Assembly (NCBI RefSeq): GCF_013201975.1
Contig: NZ_CP053845.1
Location: forward strand, 124,001 to 188,000
Length of the DNA: 64,000 bases
Direction of reading: 5' to 3'
DNA from: Campylobacter sp. CCUG 57310
GTDB lineage: Bacteria; Campylobacterota; Campylobacteria; Campylobacterales; Campylobacteraceae
Shown here: positions 1-8,896 of the stretch, in pieces
How positions within the stretch are numbered: position 1 is the first letter of the stretch
Layout: each line of letters starts with the position of its first letter
Notes under the pieces: generated by a model
What the model was told of the DNA's origin: nothing
The model's database searches: none
The model's input: the letters and a program-made list of their open reading frames with translations, nothing else
Position numbers and translations under genes: made by a program

Positions 1-454
1 AATTTACGTCGTACATATTAAAGCCCGCCATCTCAAGAGCGTTATACATCTTATTTATCGTTAGTTCGCCCGGTTTTCCGCCAAATTCTTCAGCCAAAGA
101 GACACGAACGGCAGGAGAAGGGTGCGCTACGACAAAGGTCTTTTTGTCCTCAAGTTTAGCCATAACCTCATCGACAAAGCTCATCTGCTCGATAACGGCA
201 AACGGACAGTTGATGAGGCACTGCCCACAGGCTACGCATAAATTTTGATCTATCCTGTGTGCGATGCCTAACGAGCCTTCTATCGCATCCGTTGGACAGA
301 AAGAGCGACAGGTGTCGCATCCGACGCAATTATCTTGATTTATCGTTATGATACCTCTAAGTTCGCCTTTGCGATAAGTGCCTTCAAATTCAGCCTCACC
401 GCCTCTTGAATTTGCAGACGGCGGGAAGGTATTTATCTTATAAACACTCAGCAT
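1..454 (-). CDS. [FeFe] hydrogenase large subunit, N-terminal part (gene runs off the window)
   Basis: Reading the minus strand from ATG at 454 gives an open frame to base 1, so only the first 151 residues are present. An AGGAGG ribosome site lies directly upstream (about 459-464). Two classical 4Fe-4S clusters are visible: CVGCDTC...CP at residues 43-53 and CVACGQC...CP at 73-83. From about residue 107 the sequence VVAHPSPAVRVSLAEEFG matches the opening of the H-cluster domain of iron-only hydrogenases. The protein would reduce protons or oxidise H2. The H-cluster cysteines lie outside the window, so a related ferredoxin-like protein cannot be fully excluded. It is divergent from the permease gene at 825. 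Confidence 0.8.
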   Translation of the reverse strand, partial: MLSVYKINTFPPSANSRGGEAEFEGTYRKGELRGIITINQDNCVGCDTCRSFCPTDAIEGSLGIAHRIDQNLCVACGQCLINCPFAVIEQMSFVDEVMAKLEDKKTFVVAHPSPAVRVSLAEEFGGKPGELTINKMYNALEMAGFNMYDVN

Positions 455-824
455 AAAACCTCCTAAGAAAATTTTTATTTTAGTAATACTAATTCAAATT
501 TCGTCATATTGTATATAAACAATTATTAATAGAAAGTAAAAAAGTAGATAATGTTTTTTATATGCAAGATAAAAGATATTTATAGTATTAGATTTGTCAC
601 TAAAATGTATCTAAAATCTTGCCAATGCCGTAAATTTAGGCTATAAAAGCTATATAATAGTTACTTTTTAAGGTTAAAATTTTGCCTAAAATTTGGTAAA
701 TCTGTAAAATAATAAATTTAAATATTTTGATAATAAATATAAAACAAATCCGGCTAGCATTTAAGATTTTAAAAACTAACTTTTGGTAAGATGTTTTAGG
801 CAAATTTATTTCAAAGGAGCTTTT
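455..824. other. Intergenic region between divergent hydrogenase and permease genes
   Basis: About 370 bases without a credible gene. It must hold the promoters for both divergent genes. It is very AT-rich. A loosely dyad sequence TTGTATATAAACAA at 509-522 is vaguely like a CRP/FNR-family site, but it is not a true palindrome and I do not call it. The permease ribosome site AAAGGAGC is at 813-820. No hairpin or RNA gene is evident. Confidence 0.5.
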
Positions 825-2194
825 ATGAGCGGCGTTGTATTAATCGTGTGTTTCGTTATAGCTATAATTTTGATGATTTGGCTTATATCAAAAGTCGGCG
901 TACATCCGTTTTTGGCTATCATGCTTATATCCTTGGTTCTTGCGATCGTTGCGGGCATTGATCTGGTTAAGATACCTGGTATCATCGGCGACGGATTTAG
1001 CGGGATATTTAAAAGTATCGGTATAGTCATCATCTTTGGCGCGCTCATAGGCATGGCGCTTGAAAAGACGGGTGCTGCTTTAAAATTAGCCGATATGGTC
1101 GTAAAATGCGTAGGTGAAAAGCATCCTGAAATGGCTATGCTTATCATGGGTTGGATAGTAGGAATTCCCGTGTTTTGCGATAGCGGTTTTGTCGTCCTTG
1201 ATCCTATTCGCAGAGCCATAAGAGAAAAGATCGGCGCAAGCCCTGTGGGAATGGCGGTAGCTCTTTCGGGTGGTCTTTACACCTCTCACGTATTCGTTCC
1301 TCCCACTCCGGGACCTATAGCTGCTGCCGGATTTGTGGGTATAGGCGGAAATTTGCTTCTTGTGATTATGGTTGGTATCGTAGTTTCTATCCCTGTGCTT
1401 ATATCAGCTTACCTTTACTCTAAATACATAGGCAGTAAAATAATCATCAAAGAGGATTTAAACGAAGTAGGCAAGAGCTATGACGAGCTTATCAAAGAAT
1501 ACGGCAAGCTTCCGTGCGCATTTTTAAGTTTGGCTCCGATTTTAGCTCCTATCGTTTTGATGGCTCTTGGCTCGATAGTAAAAATCGCAGGCATGAAAGG
1601 TGCGATCGCAAATTTCTTTTTATTCTTAGGAAGTCCTGTTATAGCGCTTGGCGTAGGCGTTGTGTTTGCGGTTATTTTACTTGTAAATACGGGCAAGATA
1701 AAGAATTTAACCTAATGACAAACGATACGCTTAAGATAGTAGGACCGATTTTGTTTATAACGGCGGCCGGCGGCGTGCTTGGCAAGGTTATAACCGCAGC
1801 GGGATTTGTTGAATTTATGAAAGCGAACGCTCACGTTATAGGCTCGGTTGGAATATTCTTTCCGTTTCTTATATCTGCTATCATCAAGACGGCTCAAGGA
1901 AGCTCAACCGTCGCGCTTACTACTACGGCGGCGATTATGGGGTTATTTACCGACAGCACATCCATGATGACGGCTCTTGGACTTACTACGGAAATGGGTG
2001 CTGCTCTTACCGTTATGGCTATCGCAGCGGGAGCCATGACCGTATCTCACGCTAACGACAGCTATTTTTGGGTTGTTACGAATTTCAGTAAGATGACGCC
2101 AGAACAAGGCTATAAGACCCAAACTACCTTGACTATTATCATGGGAGTTGTGGGTATGGCGACCGTTTGGTTAGCTTCGCTTATATTGCTATAA
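825..2194 (+). pseudogene. GntP-family permease (gluconate/D-glycerate type), split by a frame change
   Basis: Two frames together encode one GntP-type transporter of roughly 456 residues, the usual family size. The first part starts at ATG 825, after AAAGGAGC, and ends at TAA 1713-1715 (296 residues, about 7 membrane segments, with SHVFVPPTPGPIAAAG in the middle). The second part continues in the -1 frame with TLKIVGPILFITAAGGVLGKV and SHANDSYFW, typical of the family's C-terminal half. The switch lies between about 1696 and 1717. An ATG overlaps the first stop (TAATG, 1713-1717), so the halves could be translated as two coupled pieces. A one-base indel or sequencing error is more likely. 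The kinase at 2306 suggests D-glycerate as substrate (inference). Confidence 0.75.
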
Positions 2195-2211
2195 TTAGCA
2201 AGTGATTTCTC

Positions 2212-2248
2212 GGCTAAATTTGAACTTGCACTAGAGTCAAATTTAGCC
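2212..2248 (+). terminator. 12-bp perfect hairpin between permease and glycerate kinase
   Basis: GGCTAAATTTGA (2212-2223) pairs perfectly with TCAAATTTAGCC (2237-2248) across a 13-nt loop. CAAATTTTAATTT follows. It may act as a terminator or attenuator between the permease and the kinase. Confidence 0.5.
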
Positions 2249-2305
2249 CAAATTTTAATTTATATGCGGCGATGCGAGCCGTGAAAGATCATGTAAGGAG
2301 AGTTT

Positions 2306-3427
2306 ATGAGAGTTTTAGTAGCTATTGATTCTTTTAAGGGTTCGCTAAGCTCGTTTGAGGCGGGCAATGCCGTAAAAGAGGGTATTAAAGCGTTTTGCGA
2401 CGAGGTTATCGTTAAACCCATAGCAGACGGCGGCGAGGGTAGCGTGGAGGCTTTAGCCGATGCTCTTGGCGGCGAATTTATAGAAGCTATCGTGCAAAAT
2501 CCGCTTGGCGAAAAAATCCCCGCAAGATACGCTATCGCAGGCGAGCTTGGAATTTTGGAGATGGCAAGCGCCAGCGGGCTAACTCTCATAGAAAAAGAGC
2601 GCAGAAATCCTAACAAAACAAGCACTTACGGCTTTGGTCAGATGATAGTGCATGCGATAAACAAGGGTGCGAGAAAATTCATCATAGGTATCGGCGGAAG
2701 CGCTACGAATGACGCGGGTACGGGCATGCTAAGCGCGCTTGGATATGAATTTTATGACGAATTTGGAAATTTACTTGAAGGCATAGGCGAAAATTTGATT
2801 AAAATAACTAAAATTTCTGAAAAAAACGTTATGCCGGAGCTTAAGGAGTGTGAATTTCTTATAGCATGTGATGTGGACAATCCTTTGTTTGGTAAAAACG
2901 GAGCGGCTTATGTTTATGGACCTCAAAAGGGGGCTGATGAGAAGATGGTAAAGGAGCTTGACGCGGGACTTATCAGCTTTGCAAGCGCTACGAGCGAGCA
3001 TTTTTCAAGCGAATTTTGGAATTTTAAAGGCGCTGGAGCAGCGGGCGGACTTGGGTTTGGGTTCGTAAGCTACTTAAACGCCAAATTAAAGCCGGGAATT
3101 GACATCATAACGGAAGAAATTCGCCTTGAAGATGAGATTAGAAAGGCTGATTTGGTTATAACAGGCGAGGGTAGGCTTGATTTTCAAAGTTCGATGGGCA
3201 AGACGCCTACAGGAGTTGCAAAGATAGCGAAAAAATACAATAAGCCCGTAGTAGCACTTGCAGGATGTGTGACGGAGTGTGCGGCAAACTGCAACGAAAG
3301 CGGCATCGATGCGTTTTTTAGTATATTAAATGCGCCCTTAAGTCTTGAAGAGGCTATGGATAAAGAAACCGCAACAAAAAATATAACACGAGTTAGCGAG
3401 CAGGTTATGAGGCTTTATAGGCTTTAA
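2306..3427 (+). CDS. Glycerate kinase
   Basis: A 373-residue protein of the GlxK/GarK glycerate 2-kinase family (usual length about 375-380), which phosphorylates D-glycerate and feeds it into lower glycolysis. Family sequences are clear: DSFKGSLSS at residues 8-16, PIADGGEGS near 40, GIGGSATNDAGTGML near 130 and GEGRLDFQSSMGKTP near 290. ATG 2306 has AAGGAGAG upstream. It follows the broken GntP permease by 111 bases and probably formed a glycerate uptake-and-use unit with it. A stem-loop covers its stop codon. If the permease is really dead, another carrier must supply the substrate. Confidence 0.9.
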   Translation: MRVLVAIDSFKGSLSSFEAGNAVKEGIKAFCDEVIVKPIADGGEGSVEALADALGGEFIEAIVQNPLGEKIPARYAIAGELGILEMASASGLTLIEKERRNPNKTSTYGFGQMIVHAINKGARKFIIGIGGSATNDAGTGMLSALGYEFYDEFGNLLEGIGENLIKITKISEKNVMPELKECEFLIACDVDNPLFGKNGAAYVYGPQKGADEKMVKELDAGLISFASATSEHFSSEFWNFKGAGAAGGLGFGFVSYLNAKLKPGIDIITEEIRLEDEIRKADLVITGEGRLDFQSSMGKTPTGVAKIAKKYNKPVVALAGCVTECAANCNESGIDAFFSILNAPLSLEEAMDKETATKNITRVSEQVMRLYRL

Positions 3428-3442
3428 AATTAAAGCCTATAA
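3415..3442 (+). terminator. 13-bp hairpin overlapping the glycerate kinase stop codon
   Basis: TTATAGGCTTTAA (3415-3427) and TTAAAGCCTATAA (3430-3442) are perfect inverted repeats with a 2-nt spacer, so the real loop must be somewhat larger. AATTGATATTTG follows. The position at the 3' end of the gene supports a terminator, though the T run is weak. Confidence 0.55.
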
Positions 3443-3581
3443 AATTGATATTTGAAATAAAATTTTATTTTAATTGGTTAGGTATTTTAGGAATTTAAAT
3501 CCGAAATTTTCGTTATGGTTTAAATTTGGCCAATATCAAAAAAGTCTAGCATCTAACCCCATCATTATAAGCGACAACAGG

Positions 3582-4151
3582 CTATTTAAGCATAGCCTCT
3601 ATGTCGATTTTTATCTCTATTTTATTTGATATGAGCGAGTCGGGGTACTTTTCGCCTATATTGAAATCGCTTCTAAGTAAGCTTCCTTCTATGTTAAGGC
3701 CGATTTTTTCTACGCCATGCCTATCTTTGTTTTCACCGCCGTATTCAAAGTCAAGCTCTATAGGTTTTGTGATATCTCTTATGGTGATATTGCCGTAAAT
3801 TTTGCCCTTGGTTTCGCTTTTCTTCTCAAATCTTATCATTTTAAATTTTATCTTAGGAAATTTCTCCGCATAGAAGAAAACCTCCTCTACAAGATGTGCG
3901 TCGCGCTTTTGATTTTGCGTATTTACGGACTTTGCTTCGATATCTGCTTCAAGCTTGGTTAAGCGGTTTGTAAATTTGTCGTAACTAATTTTACTTTGAT
4001 ATGTTGTGAAATTTCCGTGAACCTTAGTTATCTTAAGGTGTTTTGCCGAAAATCCTATATTGCTATGAGCGGGATCTATCTCATAATCCGCCGCATTTAA
4101 AAGTCCTGCCAAAACGGCAAAAGGCAACAAAAATTTTATTATTTTTCCCAT
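3582..4151 (-). CDS. YceI-family periplasmic protein
   Basis: A 189-residue secreted protein. It has a signal peptide (residues 1 to about 20, ending LLNA-AD) followed by the YceI lipocalin-like fold, recognised from YEIDPAHSNIGFSAKHL at the mature N-terminus and GNITIRDITKPIELDFEY. The family binds isoprenoid or amphiphilic lipids in the periplasm; the ligand here is unknown. The start at 4151 has AGGAGG upstream. It follows pldA on the same strand with a 19-base gap, so co-transcription is likely. Confidence 0.88.
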   Translation of the reverse strand: MGKIIKFLLPFAVLAGLLNAADYEIDPAHSNIGFSAKHLKITKVHGNFTTYQSKISYDKFTNRLTKLEADIEAKSVNTQNQKRDAHLVEEVFFYAEKFPKIKFKMIRFEKKSETKGKIYGNITIRDITKPIELDFEYGGENKDRHGVEKIGLNIEGSLLRSDFNIGEKYPDSLISNKIEIKIDIEAMLK

Positions 4152-4170
4152 TTTTCCTCCTAAATTTCTA

Positions 4171-5172
4171 TTATTTCAGTAATGCAAATCCGATTCCGAT
4201 TTTATTTGTGTGTCTGTTGTAGTCAATCAAGCTCTCGCCGTATCCGCTGAAATATTTCACATATCCATAAACTCCGCTGTTTCCAAACGGAAATAGCCAT
4301 CCTGCTTCGGCAGCACCTTTGTTTGTGCTATCAAGACGCAGGTTGTTGCGAAGCATAAGAGTTAGTATGTGCCCGCGGTAAGGAAACGCTATATTTACGT
4401 CCGCCACGCCTATATATTTTGTTATGCCAGGATTATCGTCTTTGCCGTCAGGATCAGGCAGTCTCACCCAGCCTCGCGGTATGATTATAAATTTACCTGC
4501 GTAAAATTTGGCGCTTGCGTAAATTCTATTCCATGAGCGTGATTTTTCGCCGCCTTGTCCGTTACTCTCGTGTAAAAGCCCAGCCCGCACGTAGTCAAGC
4601 TGAGGTAAAAATTCAAATTTCGTAGGAAACGTTACGAAAATTTCAGGTCGGTAGTTGGTTTCTCTAAACGGCGTTGAGCTCTTTGCCGTCTGCCACCACG
4701 AGCTTTGCGAGTAGCCAAACGAGATGGTTTCGTTCATATCAAAAACATCATGAAAGAGCGGCTTTTGGATACTAAGCTGGAAATTTGTCTCAAATTTCTT
4801 TCTGCCTTCTATATCCTTAAACGCCGTAGTCGCAGGCAAAAGGTAGTTAAGATGGTGCATTTTGATGCCTAAAATTTCATCTATGTCATAAGGCGCTTCG
4901 CTCTCGTATATTTTAAGAGGCTCGTTGGTTGCCGCAATCTTTCTTTCTTCTGTAGTAGCGTCCGCGATCGTTTGAGATGGCGCTATGATGCTTTTTTCAA
5001 GCTGTTCGCCGTTAGCCTTGATAAACGAACGCTCGGCTGAGAGTTTGTAAAATTTCATTGCATTTGCTGTGTCGCCCTTGCTTTCAAATTCCTGAGCCAT
5101 GTCGTAAAGTTCTTGTGCGCTTTGAGCAAACAAGCTTGCGGACATAAGCGCTATGATTAAAATTTTTCTCAT
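4171..5172 (-). CDS. pldA: Outer-membrane phospholipase A
   Basis: 333 residues with a signal peptide (about 1-17). Residues 18-55 form a short TPR/Sel1-like helical stretch (AQELYDMAQEFESKGDTANA). The OMPLA barrel follows. The catalytic signature HESNGQ...SRSWNRIYA is intact, supplying the His and Ser and the region of the Asn partner. The protein ends in an aromatic-rich beta strand. OMPLA hydrolyses phospholipids that leak into the outer leaflet. The start overlaps the mobA stop by 4 nt. The pldA-mobA pairing next to the NFACT gene matches the order I recall from C. jejuni. Confidence 0.92.
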   Translation of the reverse strand: MRKILIIALMSASLFAQSAQELYDMAQEFESKGDTANAMKFYKLSAERSFIKANGEQLEKSIIAPSQTIADATTEERKIAATNEPLKIYESEAPYDIDEILGIKMHHLNYLLPATTAFKDIEGRKKFETNFQLSIQKPLFHDVFDMNETISFGYSQSSWWQTAKSSTPFRETNYRPEIFVTFPTKFEFLPQLDYVRAGLLHESNGQGGEKSRSWNRIYASAKFYAGKFIIIPRGWVRLPDPDGKDDNPGITKYIGVADVNIAFPYRGHILTLMLRNNLRLDSTNKGAAEAGWLFPFGNSGVYGYVKYFSGYGESLIDYNRHTNKIGIGFALLK

Positions 5173-5729
5173 ATTTTTACCTTTATCGCAACTTCGTAGT
5201 CGCTAAAATAATTTATATTAAAAAACTCTTTTTCATCTTCAAATTTTACTTTTTTACATTTGCAAACCGAGTGTAAAAGCCCGATCTTATGCTCGCCTTT
5301 TTCGTAAAATTCTTTTGCTTTATCTGCCAAATTTGAGTTAAAAAATCCGCACAGCGAGTGTGTGTGATTGTCATCTTGCGGGATAACTATATCAAATTCT
5401 TTCGTAAATTTAAAAAGTTCTTCTATCGTTTTTGCTCTAACGAAGGGCATATCCGCAGGGATGATAAAAACGCTTTCGTCTTTGAAATTTGACAAAATGC
5501 TCGCTAACGCCAACATCGGCGAAAAATCGTCCGTAACTTTGTCTTTGATGAGTCTTAACGGCGGATCAAATTTCTCAAATTTCGAGCTTACAAATACGTT
5601 ATCAAAAATTTGGCTAAATTTATCCACTTGAAAGTGCGTAAGCGTGGCAAAATTTCCAAACGGCATGAGAGTCTTATCCTGCCCCATGCGCGAGCTTTTG
5701 CCTCCTGCTAAGATAACGCAATTTTTCAT
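5169..5729 (-). CDS. mobA: Molybdenum cofactor guanylyltransferase
   Basis: 186 residues. The N-terminal nucleotide-binding motif LAGGKSSRMGQDKTLMPFG is diagnostic, and PADMPFV near residue 90 is the second family motif. MobA adds GMP to molybdopterin to make the bis-MGD cofactor of DMSO-reductase family enzymes. Two such enzymes occur in this window: the TMAO/DMSO-type reductase at 35.2 kb and formate dehydrogenase at 54.3 kb. It overlaps the small membrane protein upstream and pldA downstream by 4 nt each, indicating one transcript. Confidence 0.93.
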   Translation of the reverse strand: MKNCVILAGGKSSRMGQDKTLMPFGNFATLTHFQVDKFSQIFDNVFVSSKFEKFDPPLRLIKDKVTDDFSPMLALASILSNFKDESVFIIPADMPFVRAKTIEELFKFTKEFDIVIPQDDNHTHSLCGFFNSNLADKAKEFYEKGEHKIGLLHSVCKCKKVKFEDEKEFFNINYFSDYEVAIKVKI

Positions 5730-6160
5730 ATTGTTCTTCTCAATGTCTTTGCTATTTTTTCTTTTATTTCATTTCCTTTTAAAACAAAAGCAATATGTGC
5801 TTCGGCTATAATCTCGGAGTTGCTTTGATTGATAGCATAGTTTGTAATCTTTTGGAATAGTTTCATAAATTCTTCATAATCTTTTTTGAGTTCAGGTGCA
5901 TAAACGCTTATTAAAAGGTGTAGTTTTCCAGTTTCGTTTTTTGGAATTTGTGATTCTAAGTTTGGATTTGTTAAAGCAGAAGTATATTTTATTGAATTAC
6001 CTACCATATCACCAATAATAAGAAACATTTCTTCTAGTTTTTGAATTTTAATTTTTTTATTTTCTCTTTTATTTGTCGCATAAAAATAAACTAATTGACC
6101 AATAATTGTCAGCAAAGCACCTATAAAAATTTTTGCCATGTCAAATAAAAAATCCATCAA
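5726..6160 (-). CDS. Small membrane-anchored protein of unknown function
   Basis: 144 residues. I do not recognise a family. One N-terminal membrane segment (about residues 5-26, MAKIFIGALLTIIGQLVYFY) is followed by a lysine-rich region and a helical cytoplasmic or periplasmic domain. Codon use looks different from its neighbours: it lacks the local GCG/CGC and AAATTT flavour. That suggests recent arrival between leuC and mobA. The start codon could be either of two adjacent ATGs at 6160 and 6157. Its end overlaps mobA by 4 nt, so it is probably translated with mobA. Confidence 0.6.
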   Translation of the reverse strand: MMDFLFDMAKIFIGALLTIIGQLVYFYATNKRENKKIKIQKLEEMFLIIGDMVGNSIKYTSALTNPNLESQIPKNETGKLHLLISVYAPELKKDYEEFMKLFQKITNYAINQSNSEIIAEAHIAFVLKGNEIKEKIAKTLRRTI

Positions 6161-6176
6161 TTACCTTTTTTAATTA

Positions 6177-7442
6177 TTACAAATCCCTAGGATCGGCTAT
6201 CTTGCCCGCTATTGCGCTTGCTACGGCTACGGCTGAATTAGCAAGGTAAATTTCGCTTGTTCTATCGCCCATTCGCCCTACGAAATTTCTGTTCGTAGTT
6301 GCTACGCACCTTTCGCCCGCGCCTAAAATTCCCATATATCCGCCAAGACAGGCTCCACAAGTCGGGTTACTCACTACTGCGCCCGCTTCCACAAATATAT
6401 CCATGAGCCCCTCTTTTTGCGCGGCAAGGGCGATTTTTTGAGTTGCTGGCGTGATGATAAGGCGAGTTTTGCGCGCTACTTTTCTTCCTTTTAGAAGTTT
6501 TGCGGCGATTCTAAGATCGCTTAAGCGCCCATTCGTGCAAGATCCGATAAATACCTGATTGACCGCCAGATCGTCTTTGACCGCCTCTCTTACGCTCTTG
6601 CCGTTGCTTGGTAAAAACGGATAGGCTATGACGGGATCTAAATTTGTAACGTCTATTTCTAAAATTTGCTCATACTTTGCGCCCTCGTCGGAGTAGAAAA
6701 ATTTCGGTTCGCAGCGTAAATTTTTATCTTTTAAAAATTCTTTTGTTATATCATCTACCGCGATGATTCCGCTTTTTCCACCCGCTTCTATCGCCATATT
6801 GCACATAGAAAATCTTGAGTCCATGTCAAGCGCTTCTATCGTCTCTCCGCTAAATTCAAGCGCTTTATAAAGAGCACCGTCAACTCCGATTTGCCTTATG
6901 ATCTCTAAGATCAAGTCCTTGCCGTAAATATGCTCGCCAAGTTTGCCTTTAAATACGACTTTGATCGTAGGCGGTACCTTAAACCAGTTTTTGCCCGTTA
7001 TCATCGCATACGCAAGATCGGTTGAGCCCATGCCAGTTGAGAATGCTCCAAGCGCGCCGTGGGTACAGGTGTGAGAGTCAGCGCCTATTATCACGTCTCC
7101 CGGGACTACAAGTCCTTTTTCGGGCAAAAGCGCATGCTCGATACCCATGTCTTTTTCGTCAAAATAGTGCTTTAAATCGTGCTTGTAGGCAAAGTCGCGC
7201 GAAATTTTGGCTTGATTTGCGCTTAGGATGTCTTTAGCGGGGATGTAGTGATCCATTACGATTGAAAATCCGTCAGGATTTGCAAGTTTTGTCGCACCGC
7301 TTCGCTCAAACTGCTTTATAGAAATCGGAGTCGTGATGTCGTTGCCGATTACCATGTCTATATCGCACTCTATTATCTCGTTTGCAAAAACTTCGCGTCC
7401 TACGTGGCTTGAGAATATCTTTTCGGTTATTGTCTGTTTCAT
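6177..7442 (-). CDS. leuC: 3-isopropylmalate dehydratase large subunit
   Basis: 421 residues, the shorter archaeal/epsilon-type LeuC length. Iron-sulfur ligands lie in the motifs GSCTNGR (about 300) and NPTCGACLGGYMG (about 360). GADSHTCTHGALGAFSTGMGS near 120 is also typical of the aconitase superfamily. The enzyme isomerises 2- to 3-isopropylmalate in leucine synthesis with a small subunit LeuD. Neither leuD nor leuA/leuB is next to it, which is unusual. A homoaconitase-type relative cannot be excluded from sequence alone. The start has AAGGA upstream. Confidence 0.85.
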   Translation of the reverse strand: MKQTITEKIFSSHVGREVFANEIIECDIDMVIGNDITTPISIKQFERSGATKLANPDGFSIVMDHYIPAKDILSANQAKISRDFAYKHDLKHYFDEKDMGIEHALLPEKGLVVPGDVIIGADSHTCTHGALGAFSTGMGSTDLAYAMITGKNWFKVPPTIKVVFKGKLGEHIYGKDLILEIIRQIGVDGALYKALEFSGETIEALDMDSRFSMCNMAIEAGGKSGIIAVDDITKEFLKDKNLRCEPKFFYSDEGAKYEQILEIDVTNLDPVIAYPFLPSNGKSVREAVKDDLAVNQVFIGSCTNGRLSDLRIAAKLLKGRKVARKTRLIITPATQKIALAAQKEGLMDIFVEAGAVVSNPTCGACLGGYMGILGAGERCVATTNRNFVGRMGDRTSEIYLANSAVAVASAIAGKIADPRDL

Positions 7443-7566
7443 GTTAAATTTCCTTTTTGAATTTAGTCTCTTTGCCTAGTCAAATAGGCCTGATTGCGAG
7501 TTGCAAGAGCGCATAAATTTACCTGATTTTATCAAAAATTTGTTAATTTTTCATATAATAAGCCTC

Positions 7567-8895
7567 ATGAAATACGCAGTTTTAAAGCAGATACAAAAGT
7601 TTTTATCCGAATTTAGAAAAATCACATCCGTTAAACGCGTCCAAGATATGGTGATCTTGATTTGCTTTGATGGTAAATTTGAGCTGTTTTTTGATCTTTC
7701 AAAATCAGCTTCATCTATCTACACAAACGATGAATTTATAGCGATTAAGGAGTATAAAGCTCCTTTTGACGTGGCGTTAAAAAAGCGGTTTAACAACTCT
7801 AAAATTTTAAGCGCCGAGGTTCTTAACGGCAATAGAATTTTAAAATTTTGCTGTGTTCAGGAGGGCTCTTATAAAAGCAGCAAAAGCAACCTCTATCTTG
7901 AATTTACAGGTAGATTTACAAACGCCGTTATAACCGATGAAAACGATGTGATAATCGAAGCTTTAAGGCATATTGAAAATAGTTTTAGAAGGATCAAACC
8001 GTCTAAAAAATTAATCCGGCTTGAGCCCATAGAGATAAAAGAAAAGCCCGTCGGCGAAATTTCGGATTTTAAGAAGTTTTTTAAAGAGGAATTTTTAAAG
8101 TTAAATGAGAAAAATTTAAGCGACTTAAAAGAGGTAAAAACAAATCAAATTTTAAAAAAATTACACTCGCTTGAGGAGAATTTAAACTCTCTTGAGAAAG
8201 AGGACGAGCTAAGCAGACAAAGTGAAATTTTAAGCGCAAACGCAACCGTTTTGCTTGCAAATTTGCATAGCTTGAAAGAATTTCAACGAGATATAAAACT
8301 AAGCGGTTTTAATGGCGAAATTTTAAATTTAAAGCTTGATGATAGCCCTAAAAATAGTGCAAATTTATTTTTCGCTAAAGCAAAAAGACTCAAGCAAAAA
8401 GCAATCGGCGTCATAAACGAAAGAGCAAATTTGAATGAAAAAAAGGAGTTTTATCTAAATTTGCTAAATTTGATCAAAAACGCAAAGAGCACAAGCGAGC
8501 TTGAAATTTTATACCCTAAACGAGCTAAAAATATAAAGCAAAAAGAGCAGATAAGCGACAATATCGATATTTTTTATATAAACGATTATAAAATTTTAGT
8601 CGGTAGAAACGAAAAAGGTAACGTAAATTTGCTCAAAAACGCAAAAAAGGACGATATTTGGATGCATTTAAAAGATATTGCATCATCTCATGTTATTATT
8701 AAAACGTCTAAGAATTTGCCCAGCGAAGATGTGCTTAAGTTTGCCGCCAAACTTTGCATGGAATTTAGCGTAAAGGGTGCTGGCAGATATGAGGTTCATT
8801 ACACAAAGCGCGCAAATGTCAGAGTAAATGACGGAGCGCATGTAAATTATACGGATTATAAGACGATAATAATACAAAAGGAGCAAGGGGGATAA
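7567..8895 (+). CDS. NFACT-family protein (RqcH/Rqc2-like, formerly fibronectin-binding protein)
   Basis: I chose ATG 7567 (442 residues) rather than the upstream in-frame TTG region, because the family begins MKYAVLKQIQKFL. Layout: N-terminal NFACT-N domain, a central coiled coil (about 190-340), and a C-terminal NFACT-R/DUF814 domain with KKDDIWMHLKD, SSHVIIKT and HYTKRANVRV. Relatives bind obstructed 50S subunits with peptidyl-tRNA and add alanine tails in ribosome quality control. At 442 residues it is shorter than the approximately 570-residue Bacillus protein, as is common in this class. It starts a plus-strand run with the small protein, cdsA and dxr. Confidence 0.88.
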   Translation: MKYAVLKQIQKFLSEFRKITSVKRVQDMVILICFDGKFELFFDLSKSASSIYTNDEFIAIKEYKAPFDVALKKRFNNSKILSAEVLNGNRILKFCCVQEGSYKSSKSNLYLEFTGRFTNAVITDENDVIIEALRHIENSFRRIKPSKKLIRLEPIEIKEKPVGEISDFKKFFKEEFLKLNEKNLSDLKEVKTNQILKKLHSLEENLNSLEKEDELSRQSEILSANATVLLANLHSLKEFQRDIKLSGFNGEILNLKLDDSPKNSANLFFAKAKRLKQKAIGVINERANLNEKKEFYLNLLNLIKNAKSTSELEILYPKRAKNIKQKEQISDNIDIFYINDYKILVGRNEKGNVNLLKNAKKDDIWMHLKDIASSHVIIKTSKNLPSEDVLKFAAKLCMEFSVKGAGRYEVHYTKRANVRVNDGAHVNYTDYKTIIIQKEQGG

Positions 8896-8896
8896 G

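Noticed and set aside
509-522. CRP/FNR-like box between hydrogenase and permease
   Set aside because: TTGTATATAAACAA is not a true palindrome and departs from the consensus at key positions.
806-1219. Long minus-strand frames inside the permease, for example 137 residues
   Set aside because: They are shadows of a well-supported plus-strand transporter, with low-complexity Ile/Pro/Thr-rich translations typical of antisense frames.
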